The translations under genes were made by a program, and so were the position numbers. Shown here one piece after another: positions 1-5,140 of a stretch of DNA of 6,237 nt. Every line of letters begins with the position of its first letter. Positions within the stretch are counted from its first letter, which is position 1. Source of the DNA: Alkalimonas sp. Lineage in GTDB: Bacteria > Pseudomonadota > Gammaproteobacteria > Enterobacterales > Alteromonadaceae. A model generated the notes under the pieces. That model ran no database searches. It was not told the origin of the DNA and worked only from the letters and a program-made list of their open reading frames with translations. The stretch covers positions 1 through 6,237 of the forward strand of contig JAIUMG010000201.1 in NCBI GenBank assembly GCA_022565655.1, read 5' to 3'.

Positions 1-30
1 AGTAGCTTTACGCCCGCTTAAAAAACCAAC

Positions 31-132
31 TCAGTGCAGGGTGGCTGGCAAGATGTACTTCGCCAGCCACCAGCCTGCCAGAGCAAGCTCCCCAAGTATC
101 ATGCCCCACGGTATCCTGACATCGACTAGCAT
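31..132 (-). CDS. Candidate small hydrophobic protein, 33 aa, uncertain
   Basis: This is a short open frame on the minus strand, ATG at 132-130 and TGA at 33-31, too short for routine gene calling. The predicted peptide begins MLVDVRIPWG and continues as one hydrophobic stretch (about residues 8-30, rich in Leu, Ala, Trp, Ile and Val) that could form a single membrane helix. An in-frame TAA lies 9 bases upstream of the ATG, so the frame cannot start much earlier. The ribosome-binding site is poor: only GAG, about 5 bases before the ATG. The frame spans the perfect inverted repeat at 40-71, so its composition may only reflect that repeat. I recognise no family. It may well be chance. Confidence 0.18.
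   Translation of the reverse strand: MLVDVRIPWGMILGELALAGWWLAKYILPATLH
40..71. repeat. Perfect 10-bp inverted repeat (stem-loop)
   Basis: GGTGGCTGGC at 40-49 is the exact reverse complement of GCCAGCCACC at 62-71, with a 12-base loop. AAG and CTT inside the loop could lengthen the stem past one unpaired base. The stem is GC-rich and would be stable in RNA. Neither strand has a T-run directly after it; on the minus strand a run of six Ts begins about 14 bases beyond the stem, so it is not a standard intrinsic terminator. It may end transcription of a gene lying left of the window. Bases 1-21 read SSFTPA-stop in frame 1 and could be such a gene's tail, but that is too short to support. Confidence 0.55.
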
Positions 133-141
133 GGCAACTCG

Positions 142-171
142 TTAAGAAACCAGCTATTCTTAGCCTATATC
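142..171 (+). promoter_or_regulatory. Weak sigma70-like promoter candidate for the PilZ gene
   Basis: TTAAGA at 142-147 (four of six matches to TTGACA) and TATATC at 166-171 (four of six matches to TATAAT) are separated by 18 bases. Transcription would start near 178, leaving a leader of only about 14 bases. The likely ribosome-binding site is the weak AGAG at 181-184. It is the best promoter-like match directly before the gene, but such matches occur by chance. Confidence 0.2.
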
Positions 172-191
172 CAATTAGTCAGAGTTGTTGC

Positions 192-548
192 ATGGAACAC
201 CGCCGTTTTAGCCGAATCTCATTTCCTGGCCCCGCCAGGTTAAACACTCAGGGGCAGCATTATGATACCGAGTTGCTGGATATTTCATTGAATGGCGCCT
301 TGGTGCGCTGCCCTGCAGCATGGCCGCAAGACAGCACCTCAGTCACCTTGCATCTGCCGCTGGCTGAAACTGAAGCTGAAATCGTGATGACTGCCTCGGT
401 GGTGCATCAAAATGAGCAGCAACTAGGGCTGCACTGTGAAGCCATCGATCTGGAAAGCATCAGCCACCTGAAGCGGCTGGTACAATTGAATCTTGGGAAT
501 GAACACTTACTGGAACGGGAACTGTCGGAGCTGACAAGCGCTGATTGA
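192..548 (+). CDS. mapZ: PilZ-domain c-di-GMP receptor, MapZ (PA4608)-like
   Basis: This is a 118-residue, single-domain PilZ protein, predicted to be cytoplasmic. Both c-di-GMP-binding motifs are intact: RxxxR at residues 4-8 (RRFSR) and DxSxxG at 30-35 (DISLNG). The C-terminal part reads IDLESISHLKRLVQLNLG at about residues 85-102, followed by LLEREL. It closely resembles, from memory, the same region of Pseudomonas aeruginosa PA4608/MapZ, and the length also agrees. In Pseudomonas, MapZ bound to c-di-GMP inhibits the chemotaxis methyltransferase CheR1, linking the second messenger to flagellar behaviour. The same role here is inferred. The ATG at 192 puts RxxxR almost at the N-terminus, as the fold needs. 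The last 89 bp are antisense to the 3' end of the lipoprotein gene on the other strand. No chemotaxis gene is in view to support a CheR partner. Confidence 0.88.
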   Translation: MEHRRFSRISFPGPARLNTQGQHYDTELLDISLNGALVRCPAAWPQDSTSVTLHLPLAETEAEIVMTASVVHQNEQQLGLHCEAIDLESISHLKRLVQLNLGNEHLLERELSELTSAD

Positions 549-1755
549 GCAGCCGCTCGGCATCGGCATAGCCTAATTCATCCGCCAGCTGCATCAAGCG
601 CAACCACTCGGCATCCAGTTCGTGCAGCCGCGCCTGGTAGGCTAAATAATACTGTACCGGCATCAATTTCTCTGGCGTTGCCAGCTGCTGCTGCACCAGT
701 TGTCGATAAAAATCAGGCATGGGCAGCTGATAATACTCCATGCTGTTGCTGGCTGCGATCAATCGGTAGGCTTGATATTCGCTGTGCTGACAGGTTGGCA
801 CTTCGGTTAGCTCAAGCTGCTGTGGCAGCAGTCCCCAATATTGCTGGTAAGCCGTTAACTGCGATTTCCCTATCAGGATGTTGGCATGGATCCTCTCCGG
901 TCTGCAGACCTCTCGCGCCACCTCTGCTGGCAAGCGGTACTCATCGATGAAATTGAAAATATGCAGAAACTCATGGCGTAACAACGCCAGATCAGCCCGC
1001 TCTGGCAGCTGAATGATGCCATTGTTGTAACTGGCTCGTCCACGACCGGCCATAATGATCAATTGCTGCGCATCGGTATTTTGCACATAAGGGATTAACG
1101 CTTGATACTGACACTCGATACGCTGATCGGCCTGCTCACTGCATGCCAGCTCGGTACTGCTAATCAAGCGTAATGGCTGAAAACAAACAGCCAGGCTCTG
1201 CAACTGTTCATCCTGTTGCCAGGCCTCTTGTATCTGCAACCATTGCACGGCTCCTTGCTCGGTGACAGCAAGCGGCTGCAGGGTAAGTTGACAACCAGCT
1301 TCTGGTTGCCAGCCAGGCTGATCGGTCAGGCCAGCTTGCAACCAAAACGGCCACTCAGCATCAGCTTGTTCTGCGCGCATGTGCCACAGGCCTAACTGCT
1401 GCATGGGGTCAGCTGGAAGCTGACCCGGCAGTTGTGGCCGTTCAGCCTCCAGCCATTGCGCCGTGGAGAGTTTGCCATCTCGTCGTTGTCGTAATGCAAG
1501 TACAACTTCAGCAGCATCGTGATGCCCCAGCTGCCAGGCCTGCTCAAACCATCGAAGCGCAGCATCTGTCTCATTAGAGGCGAGTCGGTGCTGTGCCAGT
1601 CGGTAGGCAACAGCTGGATTGTGCCCAGCCTCCTGCATCATTTCTTGCTCAGGAGAGGTCGTGTTGGGCTGACAAGCGGTGAGCACCAAACAGAGGGCAA
1701 AAAAGCCAGCAAGCTGGCTTTGATGACGTTGGCAGGCTGATTTAAAATAAATCAT
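460..1755 (-). CDS. Uncharacterised lipoprotein with metzincin-like zinc-protease motif and Sel1-like repeats
   Basis: The predicted protein has 431 residues. It begins with a lipoprotein signal peptide: a basic N-region, a hydrophobic stretch (about 15-25) and lipobox LTAC with Cys28. Residue 29 is Gln rather than Asp, so outer-membrane sorting is expected. Residues about 45-90 resemble Sel1/TPR helices (ALRWFEQAWQLGHHDAAEVV); about 383-406 looks like a second such unit. Between them, RHEFLHIFNFIDEYRLP holds HExxH (His261, Glu262, His265) and Asp271, the spacing of HExxHxxGxxD metzincins, but with Asn268 in place of Gly. Ser338-Met339-Glu340-Tyr341 could be the Met-turn. Six Cys after Cys28 (156, 191, 205, 215, 284, 322) could form disulfides in the periplasm. 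The ATG overlaps the nlpI stop by 14 bp, implying coupling; there is no strong ribosome-binding site. The last 29 residues, rich in Pro, Ser and Val, lie antisense to the PilZ gene. Glu340 as zinc ligand (a gluzincin-like site) is an alternative. Proteolysis is inferred. Confidence 0.75.
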   Translation of the reverse strand: MIYFKSACQRHQSQLAGFFALCLVLTACQPNTTSPEQEMMQEAGHNPAVAYRLAQHRLASNETDAALRWFEQAWQLGHHDAAEVVLALRQRRDGKLSTAQWLEAERPQLPGQLPADPMQQLGLWHMRAEQADAEWPFWLQAGLTDQPGWQPEAGCQLTLQPLAVTEQGAVQWLQIQEAWQQDEQLQSLAVCFQPLRLISSTELACSEQADQRIECQYQALIPYVQNTDAQQLIIMAGRGRASYNNGIIQLPERADLALLRHEFLHIFNFIDEYRLPAEVAREVCRPERIHANILIGKSQLTAYQQYWGLLPQQLELTEVPTCQHSEYQAYRLIAASNSMEYYQLPMPDFYRQLVQQQLATPEKLMPVQYYLAYQARLHELDAEWLRLMQLADELGYADAERLLNQRLSAPTVPVPVSVHSQDSIVPAASGG

Positions 1756-2662
1756 GATCCGCGCTCAGTGGCTCGTTACGTAAACGTGCCATTTCCAGTC
1801 GGGCATAACGATGCTCAACAAATTCATACACATTGGTTGCCAAGGCCAGCTTATAAAAGTGCAACGCTCGTTCTGGCTGCTGCTGGTGGCTATACCATTT
1901 TGCCAGGTAGAAATAGGCTTCACACAAACGCTCAGCAAGCTGTCGAGGACTCGTTAAGTCGACCGCTACACTATTCAGCAACTCAGCCTGGTTGATATGC
2001 CCCAGTAGGAAATCAACGATATTGACGCCCCACTCATCAGCGGCCATCTCTAAGCGATGCAGGGCCAGCTGCTCAAGAGCCATTTCGGCATCAAGCTCAT
2101 GCTGTGCCAGATACAACCAAATGGCCCGGTAAGGATCGCTTGGCTGTAGCTGATGAAAAGCGCTGAAGTCGTACACAGCTAAATCAATACGCTCAGCGTA
2201 GTAAAGCGCCAGCGCCCGATTAAGGTAAGCGAAGTCGTATTCAGGGTCCAGCTCCAACACCGAATCAAAGGCTTCATAAGCCTGATTGAAGTTGCCTGCC
2301 AAGGTGTAATGGATCCCCATAAAGTTATAGGCGCCAGCCATATCCGGTTGCAGACGTAATGCCCGCATAAAGTCAAAACGCGCCAATGAGCTCAGCCCGA
2401 CACTTTCATACATCACGCCGCGATCATAAAACAGCTGCGCCGTTTGCTCATCGGTCAGTTCGGCACGATTCAGAATTTCAGACAGGCGGGCAATAGCTAC
2501 TTCAGTACGCTGAGCTACCGGCAAAGGTTCAGGGGTTAACCAATAGGATGGCTCAGGGTTGTGCGTCGTTGCACAACCACTAAGCCCCAGCAGCAGGCAG
2601 GCGCCTGCTGCTGAGCGAAACCAAAGCGCCAGATCAGGCATCGGCATTTTCAGCCGGAGCAT
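1742..2662 (-). CDS. nlpI: NlpI, TPR-repeat lipoprotein
   Basis: The predicted protein has 306 residues (E. coli NlpI has 294). A signal peptide ends in lipobox LSGC with Cys30; the next residue is Ala, consistent with outer-membrane anchoring. TPR-like helical pairs are visible at about 77-106, 111-140 and 145-174, with another at about 249-278. Near-identities to E. coli NlpI include NFNQAYEAFDSVLELDP, the ALYY segment and FVEHRYA near the C-terminus. In E. coli, NlpI delivers the endopeptidase MepS to the protease Prc and scaffolds peptidoglycan hydrolases. It lies directly after pnp, as in enterobacteria. The first ATG overlaps pnp by 29 bp. In-frame ATGs at 2647 and 2641 would give overlaps of 14 and 8 bp and signal peptides nearer the E. 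coli length. None has a well-spaced ribosome-binding site (AGG abuts the first ATG), so the start is unsettled. Its stop overlaps the next gene by 14 bp. Confidence 0.95.
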   Translation of the reverse strand: MLRLKMPMPDLALWFRSAAGACLLLGLSGCATTHNPEPSYWLTPEPLPVAQRTEVAIARLSEILNRAELTDEQTAQLFYDRGVMYESVGLSSLARFDFMRALRLQPDMAGAYNFMGIHYTLAGNFNQAYEAFDSVLELDPEYDFAYLNRALALYYAERIDLAVYDFSAFHQLQPSDPYRAIWLYLAQHELDAEMALEQLALHRLEMAADEWGVNIVDFLLGHINQAELLNSVAVDLTSPRQLAERLCEAYFYLAKWYSHQQQPERALHFYKLALATNVYEFVEHRYARLEMARLRNEPLSADHDLF

Positions 2663-4757
2663 CCTGCTTGCTTTGTGCTTCTTTGATACTCAGGCGCACA
2701 CGGCCCTGCTTATCAACTTCCAGTACTTTTACTTTCACTTTCTGGCCCATGCTCAAATGATCAGACACGGTATTCACGCGCTCTTCAGCGATTTGTGAAA
2801 TATGAACCAAACCATCTTTACCAGGTAGAACATTCACGAAAGCACCAAAATCAACGATACGCACCACTTCGCCATCGTAAATACGACCGACTTCCAGCTC
2901 AGCAGTGATCAGCATCACCTTATCGATAGCAACCTGAGCCGCCTGGCTGTTGGTTGCGGCGATTTTGATGGTACCGTCATCTTCAATTTCAATGTTACAA
3001 CCGGATTCTTCTGTGATCTGGCGGATAACGGCTCCACCTTTACCAATCACATCACGGATTTTCTCCGGATTGATTTTCAAGGTATAGATACGAGGCGCAT
3101 GCTCAGACAATTCTTCACGGTGCGAAGAAATCGCCTGGTCCATCACTTGCAGAATATGCAGACGCGCCGCTTTCGCTTGTTTCAGTGCAATCTGCATGAT
3201 ATCACGGGTGATACCATCGATTTTGATATCCATCTGTAGTGCAGTAATGCCTTCAGTGGTACCGGCAACTTTAAAGTCCATATCGCCTAAGTGATCTTCA
3301 TCACCTAAGATATCAGATAGAACCACAAAGTCATCGCCTTCTTTCACCAGGCCCATGGCAATACCAGCCACAGAGGCTTTAATCGGCACACCAGCATCCA
3401 TCATTGCCAATGACGAGCCACAGACAGACGCCATTGAGCTAGAGCCATTCGATTCAGTGATTTCAGATACCAAACGTACGGTGTACGGGAAATCATCAAA
3501 ATCTGGCATGACGGCTTGCACACCACGTTTGGCCAAACGACCATGACCGATTTCACGACGCTTTGGTGAACCAACCATACCGGTTTCACCCACACAGTAA
3601 GGAGGGAAGTTGTAATGCAGCATGAAGTAGTCTTTCTTCTCGCTCAGCAAGTCATCCACATTTTGTGCATCACGAGCCGTACCCAGCGTACAGGTCACTA
3701 AGGCCTGAGTTTCACCACGGGTAAACAAAGAAGAACCATGCGTACGAGGCAGTACACCAGTCATCACGCTTAATGCACGAACCATGTCTGGTTCCCGACC
3801 ATCGATACGCGGCTCACCAGCGATGATGCGACTGCGCACTGTCTTGCTTTCCAGCTCATGGAACACGTCACCAACTTCGTGTTCATCCAGGCTCTCACCT
3901 TCGGGCAAATCAGCAGTCAGTTTTTCAATCAGATCCGCTTTAATTTCTTTAATGCGGTCGTAACGTTTGGCTTTTTCGGTGATCTGATAGGCTTCGCTCA
4001 GTGCATCTGCGCAATGGGCTTTGACCGTTTCAATCAGCGGCTCATTCTTCGCCGGAGCCTGCCAATCCCAGGCAGGCTTGCCCGCTTCAGCTTTCAGCTC
4101 ATTAATGGCAGTAATAGCGACCTGCATTTGCTCATGGCCATAGACCACAGCACCTAACATGATGTCTTCAGACAACAGGTTGGCTTCAGATTCAACCATC
4201 AATACGGCTTTATCGGTACCGGCAACCACCAGATCCAGCTTGCTGTCTTTCAGCTCAGCTTCAGATGGGTTCAGTACGTATTGTTCATTCACATAACCGA
4301 CGCGTGCTGCACCGATAGGGCCAGCAAATGGAATACCAGATAAAGCCAGAGCCGCCGAGGTACCCAACAAGGCTACGATATCAGGCTGAATTTCTGGTTG
4401 CACAGAAACCACAGTGGCAATCACCTGAACTTCATTGGTAAAGCCTTCAGGAAACAACGGGCGAATTGGGCGATCGATCAGGCGGCAAACTAAAGTTTCT
4501 CCTTCAGAAGGACGGCCTTCACGCTTAAAAAAGCCACCAGGCACGCGGCCTGCAGCGTACATTTTTTCTTGATAATTGACCGTTAACGGGAAGAAATCCT
4601 GGCCCGGCTTCGGTTGTTTTTTGCCAACAACGGTGACTAAAACTGAAGTATCACCAATGCTGGCTAAAACCGCCGCATCGGCTTGACGTGCAATAACGCC
4701 AGTTTCTAAAGTACAAGTGTGTTGACCAAAAGGGAATGATTTAATGATGGGTGTCAC
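2634..4757 (-). CDS. pnp: Polyribonucleotide nucleotidyltransferase (PNPase)
   Basis: PNPase is a trimeric, phosphate-dependent 3'-5' exoribonuclease and a component of the RNA degradosome in E. coli. I choose the GTG at 4757-4755, giving 707 residues beginning VTPIIKSFPFGQH (V read as Met), which lines up with E. coli MLNPIVRKFQYGQH. It follows a good TAAGGA site at 8 bases and brings the active-site Asp residues to 486 and 492, the E. coli numbers. An upstream in-frame ATG at 4793 would add 12 residues with no homology and a worse ribosome-binding site. Domains: first RNase PH domain with FFKREGRPSEGE (about 76-87), helical linker (about 145-300), second RNase PH domain with SNGSSSMASVCG (436-447) and GDEDHLGDMDF (485-495), KH domain with IGKGG (571-575), and S1 domain (about 623-694). 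The short acidic tail is typical. No break or missing key residue is seen. rpsO, its usual upstream neighbour, is absent. Confidence 0.98.
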   Translation of the reverse strand: MTPIIKSFPFGQHTCTLETGVIARQADAAVLASIGDTSVLVTVVGKKQPKPGQDFFPLTVNYQEKMYAAGRVPGGFFKREGRPSEGETLVCRLIDRPIRPLFPEGFTNEVQVIATVVSVQPEIQPDIVALLGTSAALALSGIPFAGPIGAARVGYVNEQYVLNPSEAELKDSKLDLVVAGTDKAVLMVESEANLLSEDIMLGAVVYGHEQMQVAITAINELKAEAGKPAWDWQAPAKNEPLIETVKAHCADALSEAYQITEKAKRYDRIKEIKADLIEKLTADLPEGESLDEHEVGDVFHELESKTVRSRIIAGEPRIDGREPDMVRALSVMTGVLPRTHGSSLFTRGETQALVTCTLGTARDAQNVDDLLSEKKDYFMLHYNFPPYCVGETGMVGSPKRREIGHGRLAKRGVQAVMPDFDDFPYTVRLVSEITESNGSSSMASVCGSSLAMMDAGVPIKASVAGIAMGLVKEGDDFVVLSDILGDEDHLGDMDFKVAGTTEGITALQMDIKIDGITRDIMQIALKQAKAARLHILQVMDQAISSHREELSEHAPRIYTLKINPEKIRDVIGKGGAVIRQITEESGCNIEIEDDGTIKIAATNSQAAQVAIDKVMLITAELEVGRIYDGEVVRIVDFGAFVNVLPGKDGLVHISQIAEERVNTVSDHLSMGQKVKVKVLEVDKQGRVRLSIKEAQSKQDAPAENADA

Positions 4758-4765
4758 GTGGTTTT

Positions 4766-4771
4766 TCCTTA
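4766..4771 (-). promoter_or_regulatory. Ribosome-binding site that decides the pnp start
   Basis: The minus strand reads TAAGGA, then 8 bases, then GTG at 4757. This is a strong Shine-Dalgarno match at good spacing. It lies downstream of the ATG at 4793 and so supports the GTG start over the longer frame. Confidence 0.8.
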
Positions 4772-4778
4772 CTCTTAA

Positions 4779-4790
4779 CGCCTTATGGCG
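4779..4790 (-). promoter_or_regulatory. Short stem in the pnp leader
   Basis: CGCC (4779-4782) pairs with GGCG (4787-4790) around a TTAT loop (ATAA in the minus-strand transcript). The stem sits 7 bases upstream of the TAAGGA site. In E. coli the pnp leader holds a long duplex that RNase III cuts for PNPase autoregulation; this four-pair stem is far too short for that. It may merely space or modulate the ribosome-binding site. Confidence 0.35.
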
Positions 4791-4822
4791 CATTATCTCT
4801 ATCTATCGTTTAATTCCGGCCT

Positions 4823-4851
4823 AGTATACTCTTTAACGGTGACAAAAAGAA
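4823..4851 (-). promoter_or_regulatory. Probable pnp promoter
   Basis: The minus strand carries TATACT (4828-4823), a five-of-six match to the sigma70 -10 element. At 17 bases the -35 position is occupied by TTCTTT (4851-4846), a poor match. A TTGTCA also lies nearby, but only 11 bases from the -10. Transcription would begin near 4816, giving a leader of roughly 59 bases before the GTG. This should be the promoter for the whole pnp-nlpI-lipoprotein operon, since the coding overlaps leave little room for another between genes. Confidence 0.5.
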
Positions 4852-4903
4852 GCTGCCCGCAATGCTTTACGCCAAAATTCACAGCCTAGTCATAGTCATC
4901 ACT

Positions 4904-4916
4904 TGGCTTAAAGCCA
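4904..4916. repeat. Perfect 13-bp palindrome around a central A
   Basis: TGGCTT at 4904-4909 mirrors AAGCCA at 4911-4916 across a single A. The one-base loop rules out an RNA hairpin of that size, so if functional it would be a DNA-binding dyad. It lies about 90 bases upstream of the pnp -10 region and about 100 upstream of the fusA2 -10. No regulator is assigned. Confidence 0.3.
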
Positions 4917-4929
4917 TGCAGTCAGAGCA

Positions 4930-4960
4930 TTGACATTTGCCAGCGCCATCCGTTCATAAG
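4930..4960 (+). promoter_or_regulatory. Possible upstream promoter for fusA2
   Basis: TTGACA at 4930-4935 is a perfect -35 match. The best -10 downstream is CATAAG at 4955-4960 (four of six matches) with a long 19-base spacer; TTCATA at 17 bases is poorer. If active, its transcript would start near 4967, inside the left arm of the 4961-4996 hairpin, and would carry the downstream inverted repeats in an mRNA leader of about 170 bases. A weak call because of the poor -10. Confidence 0.22.
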
Positions 4961-4996
4961 TTTTTCTGCCCTTTTTCGATGAAAACTGCAGAAAAA
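4961..4996 (+). repeat. Inverted repeat A, long imperfect hairpin
   Basis: TTTTTCTGC at 4961-4969 is the exact reverse complement of GCAGAAAAA at 4988-4996. Inside, TTTTC (4973-4977) pairs with GAAAA (4981-4985) around a GAT loop, so together they form a nested hairpin with a small internal loop. The right arm is unavailable if repeat B (4974-5005) forms, because the two share bases. Confidence 0.5.
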
Positions 4997-5005
4997 TCAT
5001 CGAAA
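4974..5005. repeat. Inverted repeat B overlapping the fusA2 -35 position
   Basis: TTTCGATGA at 4974-4982 is the exact reverse complement of TCATCGAAA at 4997-5005, with a 14-base spacer. The centre of symmetry, 4989.5, falls at about -34 to -35 relative to the predicted fusA2 start. That is a typical place for a repressor-type operator, and the actual -35 hexamer is unrecognisable. The regulator is unknown. Confidence 0.45.
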
Positions 5006-5011
5006 TCATAA

Positions 5012-5017
5012 TATAAT
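5012..5017 (+). promoter_or_regulatory. fusA2 promoter -10 element
   Basis: This is a perfect TATAAT, predicting a start near 5024. No -35 match exists at 16-18 bases: the hexamers there are AGAAAA, CAGAAA and GCAGAA, which lie within the inverted repeats. There is no TGn extension directly before it. A strong -10 without a -35 suggests dependence on a bound regulator or on A-rich upstream contacts. Confidence 0.55.
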
Positions 5018-5035
5018 GCCGCCACGTTTGTGCAC

Positions 5036-5061
5036 CGGCCCTCATGAATGATTATTGGCCG
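5036..5061 (+). promoter_or_regulatory. Stem-loop in the fusA2 leader
   Basis: CGGCC at 5036-5040 pairs with GGCCG at 5057-5061 around a 16-base loop containing TCAT and ATGA, which could pair further. It lies near the 5' end of the predicted transcript. It has no T-run after it, so it is not a terminator. A role in mRNA stability or translation is only a possibility. Confidence 0.3.
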
Positions 5062-5079
5062 AAAGCGCCGATCACGTAG
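5044..5079 (+). CDS. Possible leader peptide upstream of fusA2, 11 aa
   Basis: ATG at 5044 to TAG at 5077-5079 reads MNDYWPKAPIT. It ends 61 bases before the fusA2 ATG and starts inside the leader stem-loop. No Shine-Dalgarno sequence precedes it. There is no run of a single regulatory amino acid as in classical attenuators, although a Tyr-Trp-Pro trio is present. It is most likely fortuitous and is listed only because it sits in the transcribed leader of a translation factor. Confidence 0.12.
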   Translation: MNDYWPKAPIT

Positions 5080-5140
5080 AGGACTGAATTAGTTCAAATT
5101 TTTACCCGAGTTTAGGTTCATTTAACTTATAGAGACTACT

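Larger units (their letters stand above)
4758..5140. other. Divergent intergenic control region between pnp and fusA2
   Basis: This 383-bp stretch has no convincing protein gene. From left to right it holds the pnp leader and -10 (4758-4851), a middle part with a small palindrome (4904-4916) and a tandem TAGTCA pair (4887-4898), two overlapping inverted repeats (4961-5005), the fusA2 -10 (5012-5017) and a leader of about 117 bases with a small stem and a possible 11-codon ORF. rpsO would be expected beside pnp in most gammaproteobacteria and is not here. No tRNA or terminator-like T-run hairpin was seen. Confidence 0.7.

Noticed and set aside
40..71. Intrinsic terminator
   Set aside because: The stem is strong, but no T-run follows directly on either strand, so it is reported only as an inverted repeat.
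3858..4157. 99-codon plus-strand frame opposite pnp
   Set aside because: It lies wholly within the well-conserved pnp gene on the other strand and shows no domain or ribosome-binding site of its own, so it is an antisense shadow. Shorter frames at 678-950, 1519-1740, 1768-1995, 2559-2798 and 3355-3546 were rejected likewise.
4758..4793. Twelve-residue N-terminal extension of PNPase starting at ATG 4793
   Set aside because: It has no match in PNPases as I know them, the best ribosome-binding site lies downstream of it, and the GTG at 4757 restores E. coli residue numbering at the active site.
4887..4899. Tandem TAGTCA repeat as an operator
   Set aside because: There are only two 6-bp copies with no other support; this is easily chance.
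4758..5140. Hidden rpsO or tRNA gene between pnp and fusA2
   Set aside because: Reading all frames gives no S15-like sequence, and no cloverleaf or CCA-ended acceptor stem was found.
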